Shown here in pieces: positions 1 through 11,687 of a DNA stretch of 64,000 nt. The stretch covers positions 21,880,968 to 21,944,967 of the forward strand of contig OZ022245.1 of the NCBI GenBank assembly GCA_963978895.1, written 5' to 3'. Below the pieces are notes generated by a model. That model was not told the DNA's origin and made no database searches. It was given only the letters and a program-made list of their open reading frames with translations. The stretch is from Erpobdella octoculata (Eukaryota > Annelida > Clitellata > Hirudinida > Erpobdellidae). A program made the translations under genes and the position numbers. Each line of letters opens with the position of its first letter. Position 1 is the stretch's first letter.

Positions 1-507
1 GTGCAAGATACACTTGTCAGGAGGTCCGTTAGAGCGACCCCTGACATAACTCCCCCTCAAAACGAAAATGTTGAACAGTCTTTCAATATCTTAAATGTTC
101 TCTTTTACAGTACATGGTGAAGAATGGGTGTTAGTTCGTCAATGTATCGTGCCTACCAGGGCTATATATATATATATATATCTTTTTCCGGTTGATAAAT
201 ATCACAATTAGAAATATTATTTTATATATGAATTTTGAGAATTTAGACAGTGTGTTAAAGTTGATTGTTCGCGAGAAAATAAAAGTTTGAAAAGACGTGC
301 TGCGGAGAGAAATTGGAATTAACAAAAGATTTGTTAGAACCGTGCGAAATTCTACAAAGTGAGATAATTCAGTTTTCTGAGTCCAGTTAAAGATTATATT
401 CAAGGAAGAATCATAAAGTTAAAATAAATTCGAGAAATATTGTGTTATAAAATAACTTCGACTTTAACGTTACGAATCGCTAGAAAGCATATTCCTCTAC
501 GTTTACA
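1..507 (+). mobile_element. LTR retrotransposon 3' end (internal tail plus LTR)
   Basis: Positions 1-160 match 45547-45715 almost base for base, which marks them as a shared internal segment of one element family. From about 290 to 507 the sequence is the same, in the opposite orientation, as 50933-51150, the LTR that abuts a primer-binding site on the minus strand. The shared LTR ends in TTTACA at 507. A TA run (164-181) sits between the two parts. No coding capacity is visible except a short conserved stretch reading EEWVLVRQCIVPTRA in one frame. The 5' side lies outside the window, so no target-site duplication can be checked. It belongs with the gag fragment at 50098-50835. Confidence 0.6.
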
Positions 508-549
508 GTTCCCTAACCCTGGATGCAAACACAAAAATTTCTCCTGTAT

Positions 550-1240
550 CGATGGTCCGCAGCCTTAGAGTTTTATTTGACAGCTTCTTATGCTTGTCCC
601 CTTATGTCTCATCAGCTGCTCGAGCTAGTTTCTTTTATCTTTGCCGTATTCATCCAATTAGACGTCTCACGACCACTACTCTCTTAAAACTATCGTCCAA
701 GCACTTGTTCTCTCAAGACTGGACTATTGTAATGCTGTCCTCGCACGACTTCCAGCTACGACTCTTCGCCCCTACATGCCCCTTTATTCAGCCGCTCGTC
801 TGGTGGCTCATGCTTTTTGCCGGAATCATATCTCGCCAATCTTACGCCAACTATGTTGGCTTCCTATTTCCTCCAGGATCATCTTCAAGCTCTGTCTTCT
901 AATCTATAAAATCTTCAATAATCGCTTTTCAGTATATCTACTAGAGTCCTTCATTCTATGCTCTGATTGCCCCGGCAGACAGAGACTTCGCTCCTCCTCC
1001 CGACGGGATCTTACTGTCCTTCGGACTCATCGCGCCTTCTCAGGACCGACAGCCTGGAACGCAATACCCACATCTATTAGAGAATCCACAACTCTTCATG
1101 AATTTAAAATTAAATTAAAAACATACTTGCTTTCTTTATAATAGCTTACTTTTCCTACGCAATCGCTTTCGATCAAAATTTGTTTTGTTTTAAGCGATTA
1201 ATAAATGATATATAAAATAAATGAGACGTAATTCAATCGA
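550..1240 (+). mobile_element. L2/CR1-like LINE, 3' fragment (copy A)
   Basis: This is the C-terminal part of a non-LTR retrotransposon reverse-transcriptase protein, split over frames. The best frame (776-1141) ends with a signature seen at the C-terminus of L2/CR1-type LINEs: HRAFSGPTAWNAIPTSIRES followed by FKIKLKTYL. Upstream, in other frames, the same protein tail can be followed but with frameshifts, so it is dead. The catalytic core is missing, as expected for 5' truncation. The untranslated tail ends near 1235. Copy B (51843-52790) extends further 5' and includes the YADD motif. Confidence 0.75.
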
Positions 1241-1394
1241 CTAGGTTTTAGATATTTTATATCTTTCTTTCTTTCCCATTCCCGTTCCCGCTTCTTTAGT
1301 TACTGCAAAGGGAGAAATGTTAACAAAAATGCAGATAGAGAATAAAAACATTAAAAACATGTAACCAGCGCTGTTGAATAATAATGCTACAGGA

Positions 1395-1466
1395 GGTTCT
1401 ATGGTGTAACGGTTAGCACTTTGGACTCTGAATCCAGCGATCCGAGTTCCAATCTCGGTATAACCT
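1395..1466 (+). tRNA. tRNA-Gln (CTG), slightly degenerate
   Basis: A 72-nt cloverleaf with anticodon CTG in the loop CTCTGAA. The anticodon stem TTGGA/TCCAG pairs with one G-T wobble, and the T-arm is CCGAG/CTCGG. The acceptor stem GGTTCTA/TATAACC has one C-T mismatch, and the T-loop reads TTCCAAT rather than the usual TTCAAAT. It may be a weak gene or a pseudogene. Its duplicate is at 52974-53045. It lies 19 bp upstream of a hAT element. Confidence 0.75.
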
Positions 1467-1485
1467 AATTTTGTATGGTTTAAGC

Positions 1486-2185
1486 CAGGGGTGGGCAAAC
1501 TACGTCCCGCCAAAGTATTTTATGCGGCCCGTTTAGAATTTTTGCTAATTTTTTAAATTATTATTTTGATTATTGGCTTCGATTTAAATTAAAATTATAT
1601 TAATGTTTTTTGTTTAGTGTTGGTTGTTATTACATAAAATTCACAACATCCCTATTTGAAACTGTATTCGCGTTTAACTAACAGTTTGTTTTGTTTGCAT
1701 TTCGAAAGTTTTTACAAATTGTAATTTGTAAGTCAATAAGCGTTGATTTAAACATGAGTGATGCTAAGAAACGAAAAATTGAAATAATGAAGAATGGACT
1801 GCTATGTACTGTTTCAAAAATGTTTGGGACAAAGCGGTCTGCTTGCTGTGCCGTGAGTGTGTGAGCGTCTTTAAAAAAGTACAATTTAAAAAGATACCAC
1901 CAAACAGAACATTTCAAGAACCTTATCCAAAACTGTGAACAGTTACATGCTTCTCATTGATTATAAATGTACTCTGTGGTCAGATTGTATCCAAATTAAG
2001 TTTCCTCTTCTTTATAATTACTATGATAGTAACAATAAACTTTTGTTGAAATGATTATGAATAATAAAATCTTTTTTCATAATTTCAAACGTTGTAAATT
2101 TTTTAATAGACAAAACATATATGCGGCCCGCGATGACAAAACAGTTTTCAATGCGCCCGCCGTAGAACAAGTTTGCCCACCTCTG
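1486..2185 (+). mobile_element. hAT-Charlie-like element, non-autonomous (copy A)
   Basis: A 700-bp element with terminal inverted repeats starting CAGGGGTGGGCAAACT and ending AGTTTGCCCACCTCTG. It is flanked by an exact 8-bp target-site duplication GTTTAAGC (1478-1485 and 2186-2193). The TIR style and 8-bp TSD are those of hAT/Charlie elements. Inside, from an ATG at 1754, a short reading frame resembles the N-terminal zinc-finger region of GTF2IRD2/Charlie-type transposases; copy B reads better (KAVCLLCRECVSVFKEYNLK). In copy A it is broken by frameshifts. The transposase core is absent, so movement would need help in trans. Confidence 0.85.
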
Positions 2186-2252
2186 GTTTAAGCCCTACTG
2201 AGTGGATAAGCAAACAACAGAGACAACTTAAATAAGAAATATATATAATTGC

Positions 2253-2520
2253 TAGCTAGATTACTCGGCCTTACCCGGTTTTTAGAGGGTTTTTTAATTT
2301 CTATTTCTCTCCCTTTCCCGCTTGCTCTCCCGTTCCCGCTCGCTCTACCGTTCATGTTCCCGCCTGCTCACCCGCTCCTATTCGCTTTCAATCCCGCTTA
2401 CTTTTCCGTCTCCAATTGCTTTCCCGCTCCTGCTCCATTTCTTTCTTCTTCTTCCTCCTGACTTCTTTTTGCCCAGAAAACTTAAAATACTTTTGCTAAA
2501 AGTTGCCTAAACTAAATTGG
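2253..2520 (+). repeat. Dispersed 'tactagcggg' repeat family member
   Basis: It starts with a degenerate form of the family head (…tactcggccttacccggtttttagagg), then a pyrimidine-rich stretch built of CCCGCT/CCCGTT units. A tail follows, containing AAAATACTTTTGCTAAAAGT, that is shared with 48460-48490 and 49070-49100. Other members start at 35950, 36466, 48313, 48907 and 53830, with minus-strand pieces near 49430-49620 and 51735-51790. No coding function is visible. Confidence 0.6.
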
Positions 2521-2935
2521 AATTTTGTTACGCCATAACCTCTGTTGTTTGTAAATAAACATTTTGGCTTGAGAAGTTTTTTGGTCCTAAACTTTTTCAA
2601 TTTTTTAAACTTAAAAACTACCTTATCTTTTTTTTGCTCTTTGACATCGACCTCCAACTAACACAAAACATAACAAAGAAAACTTTGTTCGTCATTAGAA
2701 TAGTTGCAGTCTGTTTGGGCACATAACAACAACACGTGTGTTATAATAGGAAAAGAAATAAACAAATATTTGGAGGAGCAGCGTGTTTCAAGAAACGCTA
2801 ACTTTTAGTTTGAAAGAAAATTTAAAATTTTCTAAATTTTGTCACACTAAAAAGCGTTACTTTTCTTCACCACCTAAAAACGTACCAAGTGAAGGTCTGT
2901 TTAATGCAAGCCGATATTTTTGCAGACAGTTCTGT
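2521..2935. other. Unannotated duplicated sequence
   Basis: AT-rich sequence conserved in copy B (54080-54525). I see no open frame with protein-like composition and no structural RNA in it. Confidence 0.5.
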
Positions 2936-2943
2936 GGTACGGT

Positions 2944-3164
2944 CAGGGCCGGATTTACAAGCAGGCCGACTAGGCCATGGCCTAGGGGCCCCGCAAAATA
3001 AGGGGCCCCGAAAACATTTTAAGTAGTATGAAAAAAGTTTTTAATATTAATTGATTTGCAATAAATTTATTTCATATTGATTTTAAGATTTGTATTGACA
3101 AAAATTTCATCTTAAAATAAAAAAATATTGGCCTAGTGCCCTCAAAATTGTAAATCCGGCCCTG
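2944..3164. mobile_element. hAT element, 221-bp internal-deletion derivative (copy A)
   Basis: Terminal inverted repeats CAGGGCCGGATTTACAA and TTGTAAATCCGGCCCTG are flanked by an exact 8-bp duplication GGTACGGT (2936-2943 and 3165-3172). The same TIRs and the same TSD bound the 4.5 kb element at 54534-59025 in the paralogous position. Both therefore descend from one insertion that predates the duplication, and copy A has lost almost all internal sequence. No coding capacity remains. Confidence 0.92.
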
Positions 3165-3172
3165 GGTACGGT

Positions 3173-4231
3173 TCATATATATAGAATAGGTATATCGGCA
3201 AGCCTGTAGTTTAAGATGGCTTTTAGCTAGGCAGCTTAGGGACCGGACCAAGGAACTCCGAAAACGATTTAGAATCTTTTTGGTTACATGAATATTCATT
3301 ATTTATATTAATCGGCAATAACTTTACCGATATAAACCAATAAAGAAATGGGAAAATTTTAAATTTAATACAGCATTTGGCAATAATAATAATAATTAAA
3401 ATATGGGCTGATTTTGAAATTTGTTCCACTCAATTGACGGTTCTCAGCTAGCTTAAAATGTGTACTGCAACATGGTAATGTCTCAAAAACCCCGAGATCC
3501 ATTAATCCCGAGGTCCGTTAATCCCGAGGTTCATAAATCCCGAGGTCCGTTAATTCCCGATTTAGCATGAAATTCAAGCGCTGGGCTGCGCTCTATTTTC
3601 TGCTCATTTCACAGATAAACAATGGGCTGACTGTGACAATGTTGCCTAAGAGATCAATAAAAGCATGTGTTTTATATTATTTTCAGTGATTGCGTAACAC
3701 TTGTGTAACCAATGTAACACTTTTATTCTACCGGCTAGTGTACCATATTTAAGTAACGACCCAACTTCAGCAATCGCATGTATAAAATCCCTTCGGAGTA
3801 AGTAAGCATGAAGTATCAGCCAATTTTACATACCATTTAATTTAAGCCCCAAAAACAGCTTCCATTACTTATTTATATCTGCAGAAGTTATCGACATGCT
3901 ACGTCACATGCGCGCACAAAAAACCACAATCGTTTTTAATATATTAACTTAAAATAGATCCACACTTTTGCTTACTTCTGCTATATTCTGGTCGGCACTT
4001 TCAGGAGTTATTTTACGAATGAAATGTTGGGGACCACATCAGATTGAAGCAGGTCAACGAGGAACGAATTATACATAGCACTCGTTGAGTATTATTGACC
4101 ACGAGCGATTCACGACACGCGCATGAGCTACGGAAACATTGTTTGCAAGTTTGGCCAAGCCAAAAATATTTGTTGATACCATTAAATTAAATCCAGAGTA
4201 GAAGCTTGTACAGTTCAAATCAATATACCCC
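3173..4231. repeat. Left part of a palindromic element (copy A, truncated)
   Basis: This matches 59034-60125 in copy B, the left arm and part of the centre of an imperfect palindrome whose right arm is 61057-61600. In copy A the sequence stops at the gypsy LTR (4232), so the right half is gone. It contains the 16-bp array at 3490-3560. No protein-coding potential is seen. Confidence 0.75.
3490..3560. repeat. 16-bp tandem array (about 4 units)
   Basis: Two variants of a 16-bp unit, atcccgaggtccgtta and atcccgaggttcataa, are mixed head to tail. Copy B has about six units at the same place (59350-59452) and an inverted array at 60126-60195. Confidence 0.85.
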
Positions 4232-4494
<263 letters not shown>

Positions 4495-4495
4495 A

Positions 4496-4510
4496 TTGGC
4501 GACGAAGGAT
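4496..4510 (+). promoter_or_regulatory. Primer-binding site, tRNA-Ser-like
   Basis: TTGGCGACGAAGGAT follows the LTR by one base. TGGCGACGA plus GGAT is complementary to the 3' end of animal tRNA-Ser(GCU), with one extra A. A closer match (TTGGCGACGAGGCA) is on the minus strand at 34466-34479. Confidence 0.65.
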
Positions 4511-4527
4511 AGGAATAAAATCACGTA

Positions 4528-5286
4528 ATGGCAGATATTCAAAAGATATTTGAACTTTTTCAGACGCAGATGGAAAAGAGCAAAGAAAGATTCCTAAAGC
4601 TAATGAAAGAAAATTCAGAAAAAGAAAAGGGACTGAGGAAAGAAAATGCAGAGACACAGAGAAAACTGTTAGAAAAGAAAAAAAGACAGAGTCAAAAGAA
4701 ACACTTTTTGATCGACTACGTCAGAGAGTGGAAAAGTTTTCCTACGAACCAGAGGAAGGAAGATTTTTCAGTCTGTGGCTCAGACGTTTTGAAGACACTG
4801 TCAAAGGTCACGAAAGACATTTTCCAGAAGAGTCAAAGACTGAACTTCTTTGAACTCTATTGGACAACCACACTTATGCAGTTTTTTCTACCAGAATTTC
4901 TCCACGGCTTCCCAGCGACATTGGTTGGGAAGAAACCATCACAACCCTTGAACAACTATTTGGCCCTAAGAAAAGTCTCTTTCGACAAAAGTTTGACTTT
5001 AGTCGAATAATTTGTACATCAGGGAGTGATTTTAACACTTATGGAAATAAGATCATTGCTGCTGCGGAGGCAGCAGAGCTTCGAGGAATGTCAGACGAGA
5101 CACATAAGTGTGTCCAATATGTAGCAGGACTTCAGGCACAAGAACATGTCGAGATACGTTCCAGGCTGTTACGCATGTTGGATAGCGAAAATAGCGAAAA
5201 ACCTATTACAGTCATTGAATTAATAGCAGAGTCTGAACGACTTAAGACTACACTGGATGATACTAAAACAATCGAAAGACCGGATG
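4528..5286 (+). pseudogene. gypsy Gag (broken)
   Basis: Gag is the structural capsid protein. An ATG at 4528 opens a charged, coiled-coil-like N-terminus (MADIQKIFELFQTQMEKSKE). Near 4690 the capsid-like reading continues in the frame of the long pol ORF (conserved RFFSLWLRRFEDTV), so a frameshift separates them, and an in-frame TGA near 4850 interrupts it again. The rest of the capsid (about residues 1-140 of the 4860 frame) is open. Approximate end only: gag grades into the nucleocapsid of the pol frame. Confidence 0.7.
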
Positions 5287-7694
5287 TAGAAATTCAGGCC
5301 ATTAACAGATACAGCTCACCTCACCGAAAGCCATTGTCACCACGACATCAAGCAGAGCCAAAAACACCATTTCCCATTTGTGGCAAACCACATTGGAAAC
5401 GAGAGTGTCCTAACGTTAGACCGACGAGTTCTCCAGATTTTCGCAAATCACGAAAATTTGTATCACGGGATCATCCAAACTGGAGACAAAATTCTTTTAC
5501 ACACAGAGAAAAGAGTGCTTCTAGACAAGACCGATTCATTAACCGAGTAGACAACGGAAATGAAATCAAACAGTACATTGAAGTCATCATCAACGATAGA
5601 CCGATTCAACTTCGGTTAGATACAGGAGCCGAAGTGACTCTCATCTCTCGTCCAACATGGATAGCCATCGGTCGCCCCAATCTTACCACAGCGACGGCAA
5701 ATCTAAGCGCAGCAAATGGTCAACCCGTGAAGACCGAAGGAATGTTTGAGACAAAATTTACCGTTGCAAATAAGTCAGGTCAAAAGTACCATGGTCGGGG
5801 TACTGTTTACGTCACAGATTCAAACGACCTCATGGGAATGCCATGGATAAAACAATTTCCTAACTTTAAAGAACTGTTAGAAAACTATTCTGTCATGGAA
5901 ATACGGAGCTTCAACACAGACGCGGAACGCACAGCCATTACAAACAAATTAAAACACAAATACGCTGATGTGTTCCGACAGGAACTAGGACTGTGCACAA
6001 AAGTTTCAGCTTCCTTACAGCTTAAACCTGGCGCACAACCCATATTTAGAAAGAAACGCCCAGTTCCTCATGCTGCTTTAGAGCAATTGGATAGCGAAAT
6101 TAACCGGTTACTAAAAGAAGGAATAATTTCTCCCGTGGATCACTCTCAGTGGGCAGCACCCATAGTTGCTGTCCGTAAAGCAAACGGCTCCATCCGACTT
6201 TGTGCAGATTTTTCAACGGGCTTAAATGACTCACTGATGCTCCATAGACACCCATTACCTACCATGGATGACGTTTTCACAAAATTAAATGGAGGGACAG
6301 TTTTCTCCCAAATAGATTTTGCAGAAGCATACCATCAAGTAGAAGTGGCGGAAGAATGTAAAGAGCTCTTAACAATCAACACTCATAAAGGTTTGTTTCG
6401 TTATAACCGTCTACCATTTGGTGTGAAATCAGCACCAGGTATTTTTCAACAAATCATAGACACTATGATTACTGGCCTAGATGGCGTTGCCGCCTATTTA
6501 GATGATGTCATCGTCACGGGACGGACATTAGAAGAACACAACACGAACTTAGAGGCTTTATTTGACCGAATTTTAAATTATGGCTTCCGGATTAGAATTG
6601 AAAAATGCCACTTGTTAATGACGGAAATCACGTACTTGGGAAATGTAATATCAGCTGCAGGCCGTCGTCCCGAACCCAAAAAAATCGATGCAATAATTCA
6701 TATGCCTCCACCCAAAGATGTTGGACAGGTCCGTACTTTTCTTGGACTGATCAGCTATTACAGCTCATTTGTACCATGCATGAGAAATCTAAAAGCACCA
6801 CTAGACGCCCTTTTAAAAAAAGACACTGTGTTCCAGTGGTCTGAAAGCTGTCAATGGGCATTTGACGAAACTAAAAAAATTTTATTATCCGACCTTCTGT
6901 TAACCCATTACAACCCCAACCAACCAATTGTAGTTGCAGCCGACGCATCAGAATACGGCATTGGAGCAGTGATATCACACAGATATAGTGATGGAACAGA
7001 AAAGGCAATTGCACACGCTAGTAGAGCTCTCACTCCAGCAGAAAAGAAATATGGGCAAATAGAAAAAGAAGGTCTAGCACTAGTTTTCGCGGTCAGAAAA
7101 TTTCACCGTTATATTTATGGACGCCACTTTACTCTATTAACAGACCATCAACTTCTGCTTGCCATTTTTGGCAATAAAAAAGGCATACCATCATATACAG
7201 CAAACAGACTCCAACGCTGGGCTCTAACACTGCTTGCTTATGATTTCAAAATTGAATACTGCAGAACCACGTCCTTTGGACAAGCTGACACACTTTCGCG
7301 CCTTATAGGTCCACATAAAACATCAGAAGAAGACACATTGATAGCAACTATCAATCAAGATATAAACTCCCTGTATATCAATGCCGTCAAACAACTTCCA
7401 GTCTCAAATAGAGAAATCTGTGACGCAACAAAAACAGACAATGAGTTAAATCCCCTTCTCCAATATGTCAAAACAGGAAAGTGGAACGAAAACAAAGCAC
7501 TGAAAACCACCAAAAGAAACCAAACCCTGGAGTCGAATTCACATCGATTATGCTGGACCGCTCTATGGAAAAATGTATCTTGTAGTAGTAGATGCATTCT
7601 CAAAATGGCCAGAAATAATAGAGATGGCAAACAGCACCACATCCAACACGATAAATGCACTCCAGCGGATTTTTGCACAATTTGGATTACCTGA
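4860..7694 (+). pseudogene. gypsy Gag-Pol: capsid end, nucleocapsid, protease, RT, RNase H
   Basis: A 944-residue open frame, the longest part of the element. Order: capsid C-part (1-140); a damaged zinc knuckle near 171-183 (FPICGKPHWKREC, where the first Cys of CX2C is F); aspartic protease with LDTGAEV at about 253-259; reverse transcriptase with YLDD at 546-549; RNase H with VAADASEYGIG and LLTDHQLL. The final ~50 residues are out of frame with integrase. The HHCC zinc-binding domain that should follow RNase H is absent: sequence jumps from a post-RNase H linker directly to the integrase core near 7530. Family function is reverse transcription of the element RNA. Confidence 0.85.
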
Positions 7695-8619
7695 AACAAT
7701 TGTCAGTGACAACGGCACACAATTCACATCAACTGTTTTTCAGGAATACTGTGCAGAAAACGCGATCAAACACGTGAGATCACCACCATTTCACCCACAA
7801 TCCAATGGCCAGGCCGAACGATTTGTAGACACTTTCAAAAGAGCTTTGATTAAATTAAGAAATGACGGAACTTACAAAGAATCTCTTCAAACATTTTTAT
7901 TCAGCTACAGAACCACTCCCTGCGCTTCATCGCCGAACGGTCTCTCTCCAGCGGAAAATTTCCTAGGCAGACAATTACGTTCGGTCTTAAGCGAATTACA
8001 TCCGAAAAACATCAAACATTCAACACCTCGATCAAATGACATGGAGAAACAGTTCAACCGCCATCAGGGGGCACGACCTCGACAGTTCCAAAACGGTGAA
8101 TTGGTGTTCGTTCGCGATTATCGACCGGGACCTGTGACGTGGATACCAGGACAAATAGTCCGTAGAAGGGGAAGAGTTCTGTACGATACTATCGTAAAAG
8201 GAATGGTCTGGAAGCGCCACATCAACCAGTTACGCCCACGTCAAGAATCGAAGTTTACAACAACACTACTCGAAACATTTGACTTACCTTATCAGAATAC
8301 AAGACAAGGAGAAAATGCCACAACTGCCGAACCTGGTCAAACGGTGGAAAAGAACATTAACACAAAGAGAGGCATTCTGAAAGGTCAGGATTCAGACCGT
8401 TTTAAAAAATCTGTTCGTTTTCAGTTAGGCACCGAACACCAGCCAGAACAGCCTACACAAGACTTTGCAGCAACGCCATTCCCTTCTACTGAAAACTCAG
8501 AATCAGTAATACCACATTCGCCGTCATCATTACAACTGAGGCGATCTGATAGACAACGACACGCTCCATCTCGACTTGTAATAAATCACCAAAGCAAGTC
8601 ATACACCAGCGGTGTCTAG
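7573..8619 (+). pseudogene. gypsy integrase core and C-terminus
   Basis: A 348-residue open frame. The DDE triad is visible: D7 (VVVDAFSKWPE), D46 (VSDNGTQF) and E82 (SNGQAE), with 35 residues between D46 and E82 as in retroviral-type integrases. A C-terminal SH3-like part follows with VRDYRPGPVTWIPGQI and HINQLRPR, the arrangement of Mag/K02A2.6-like gypsy integrases. The conserved residues just before the first Met (IHIDYAGPLYGK) are in the same frame, so the ATG is only the first Met of a longer broken protein. The N-terminal zinc-binding domain is deleted. Confidence 0.85.
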
Positions 8620-8622
8620 CTT

Positions 8623-8632
8623 AGGAGGGAGG
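8623..8632 (+). promoter_or_regulatory. Polypurine tract
   Basis: AGGAGGGAGG sits immediately upstream of the 3' LTR, just after the integrase stop codon. It is the standard position for plus-strand priming. Confidence 0.8.
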
Positions 8633-9313
<681 letters not shown>

Positions 9314-9735
9314 GCTACTAAGAAACGTTGTGGATTGAGCGGCTCGCAACACATTCACAAACGAGTACATTGTTACAATTTGCCTAAAACGGATGTTTCG
9401 TCGTTTCTGCTAGATGGGCAGACTGGTGAACTTATTAAGAAACCTTAATGAGACTAGGTCGGGTCTGTAGACAACGGCTATGGTTCGATCGCCAAAGCCT
9501 TAACAAACACCATCACAGAACAGAAGAACTTAAACAGGACCACAACCAATTCCGATATTGACCACTGCAAACAGCTCAACCACTATAAAAACGCTGCGAC
9601 CGGCTCGAAGTGTGTTATATGCTTTCCTGACGCTTTGCTGATCGGTTACGAGATAACCGTCAATAAGATTTTTACTGCCTAACTTACCAAATAATGAAAA
9701 ACAAGAAACTAATGGTAGTTATTTCAGAAACTTAC
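9314..9735. other. Duplicated non-coding sequence
   Basis: This aligns with 63101-63455. Copy A has about 66 bp (around 9585-9650) that B lacks. No gene is recognised. It is the 3' flank of the gypsy element and, on the minus strand, the intron or 3' side after a CCDC40-like exon. Confidence 0.5.
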
Positions 9736-9997
9736 ATGCTCCTGTTGTTTTTCTTCGGCATCATTAGTAACCTGTTTGGCCTTAGAGATTCAACGCTTTA
9801 CAACAACTATGTAACTTTTCAGATTTGAGTTCTGCTGCTCCAAGTACAAATTCTGAATGTTCACGTTGCTCATCTCAGTCTGAATGAAAATTAATGAGTT
9901 TACCACTCAATTATTCGACGTTGTTTATATACAACTTCATAACGTATTAATCATTTTTTTCTAAAAAATAAATTTAAATTTTGTTTATATGTGTACG

Positions 9998-10051
<54 letters not shown>

Positions 10052-11470
10052 GTTAGTGAAAGGAGTTGTTAACCCCGCGAGACACTCAACCTGAGCAATG
10101 CGTGTAAACTCCTTGCTTAAGGAAGCTACGATGGTGACGCCAGTGAGATTCGAACCGCCGACCTACAAGGCGACAGGCGAACGCTTTACCGCTTAGCCAC
10201 CACCGGAAATTCAAGTCATACTCTCAGATTTCGTAAATTCATCCTATTAATTTTAATTGTTTCTAGCTTTTTTGCATGCTTTGCTTGCATGTGAAGCAAA
10301 TTCTCTTCCTCTTTCATTCTTAGGTCAGATATTCTTTGAAAATCTTCATCTTGTTTAAGTAACATTTCTTTTGCTCTCTCTAAGTCTGCCTGTCAAATAG
10401 AATGAATATATTATAATGTTTAATCAAAAGTTATATCCTGAATTTTTATGTGCCCTTTTTCATAGTGACAAAATATTTCAAGCTATGCAAATGTCATCAT
10501 GAGATATTCATGTAAAAATAGAGTTTTGTAAAATATGATCAAGTTTCAGTAACTAAGCAATTAATAACATACATGCATGAAAACACCTGCATTAACCATA
10601 ATTCTAAAACTTCACCATTCACTTATTTGGCTAATTCATTTCAATTTATAACTAGAGCTCACAGGGGAAGGAAAAAACTTAAGAAACATACTTTGATTAT
10701 TGAAACTTGAACATTTAATGACATCATAAGAGCTCTAAATGTGAAACATATTTGTTTTTCATGTGATTATTCTAAACCTGGTACATCTATAATAGAGCTT
10801 TTGGAAGAAAAAGATGAAGTACAACAAGACTTACATAAACTAAAAAATATGTCTAAAAGAATACATGCAGAAAAAATTGATTCTTTAGTAACTTAATTAA
10901 GTTACTAGAGAATTTTCTTTGTTTGGGAAAACTCAAAGTAGTTTCAGTATGTTTTTATCCTTAATTTGTATTTAATAGGTTGAGATAAATTAATTCTAAT
11001 GCTATTTAATTTATTTTTAAAACTGTAAAAAGTATTTGGTTTAATTAGTCGTGTTGTTATAGGAAGAAAATAATATGCAAATAAAAAAAGTATTTTTGTG
11101 ATAATTTGATCAATTTATTGAAAAATAAAATTTGAGAATTTAAACTTTGAAGCATTATGTATTTTGTACTTGGAGATAATGAAGTCTGTATGCAATCTCT
11201 TTTTTTACTGTTTTTTCTTCTTCAGCTGGTTTGATGCTTCTCTCATTTTTATAACCAGCTCATAATTTCTTGATTTAGGCTCTTCTTTCAACACTGCCTG
11301 GAAACGTCTCATCTGCGGGTGTTCCGGATCGAGGAGGATAAACTCACTTGCACTTTCGTGTTCTTCGGTCCAAGACAAATTATCACTTGGTCCAAACTGA
11401 GGTCTTGACAGATCACCATCAGAAAAAAGCAATCTTTATCATCCATTACTTGATCCGTCAGTACCTCGGA
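9736..11470 (-). pseudogene. CCDC40-like coiled-coil gene fragment (copy A)
   Basis: Three exon-like blocks on the minus strand. (1) 11213-11470 contains ILLDPEHPQMRRFQAVLK, close to the conserved LDP-HP-M-RFQ-ALK start of the CCDC40 coiled coil; it needs a one-base shift in a T run near 11425. (2) 10222-10389 (56 codons) sits between acceptor TTTGACAG and donor GTATGA and reads ADLERAKEMLLKQDEDFQRI. (3) 9736-9879 (48 codons) has acceptor TTCATTCAG and donor GTAAGT and reads NIQNLYLEQQNSNLKSYI, then AKQVTNDAEEKQQEH, as in the CCDC40 segment before QDLYVDRL. Exon 3 has an in-frame TGA, shared by copy B. CCDC40 with CCDC39 sets the 96-nm axonemal repeat. The assignment is from memory of the family and not from a search. 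Confidence 0.5.
10004..10203 (-). mobile_element. tRNA-derived SINE in an intron
   Basis: On the minus strand the body (10049-10203) begins with a tRNA-like head. It has an A box TGGCTAAGCGG (10189-10199) and a B box GGTTCGAATCT (10146-10156), followed by a non-tRNA body and a poly-A tail of about 45 nt (10004-10048 as T on the plus strand). An 8-bp duplication CGGAAATT flanks it (9996-10003 and 10204-10211). Copy B has the unoccupied site at 63715-63722. The SINE lies in the intron between CCDC40-like exons 2 and 3. A relative is at 17398-17570. Confidence 0.92.
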
Positions 11471-11687
11471 CATCTGACCAGCAATGATCAGCTCAGCTTA
11501 AAATTTAATCCAACTCAACTCAACCCATGTCCACCTCTGATTCCAATGATGATAAAAATGAGAAAACAACAACAATTAATCCTTTTTCAAATAAATACAA
11601 ATTGCAACCTTTTTTGATACAAACTGGTATTTTTAATGACAGAGGTATTTTCTGTTAAATTAGTTAAAATGCAATTAGTTAAATACA

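Noticed and set aside
3480..3560. Repeated spaced motifs suggesting a CRISPR array
   Set aside because: Units are contiguous 16-bp tandem repeats with no unique spacers, in a eukaryotic transposon.
10735..10895. Plus-strand frame reading SIIELLEEKDEVQQDLHKLK
   Set aside because: Plausible coiled-coil composition but short, upstream stops, no recognisable family; possibly a transposon scrap.
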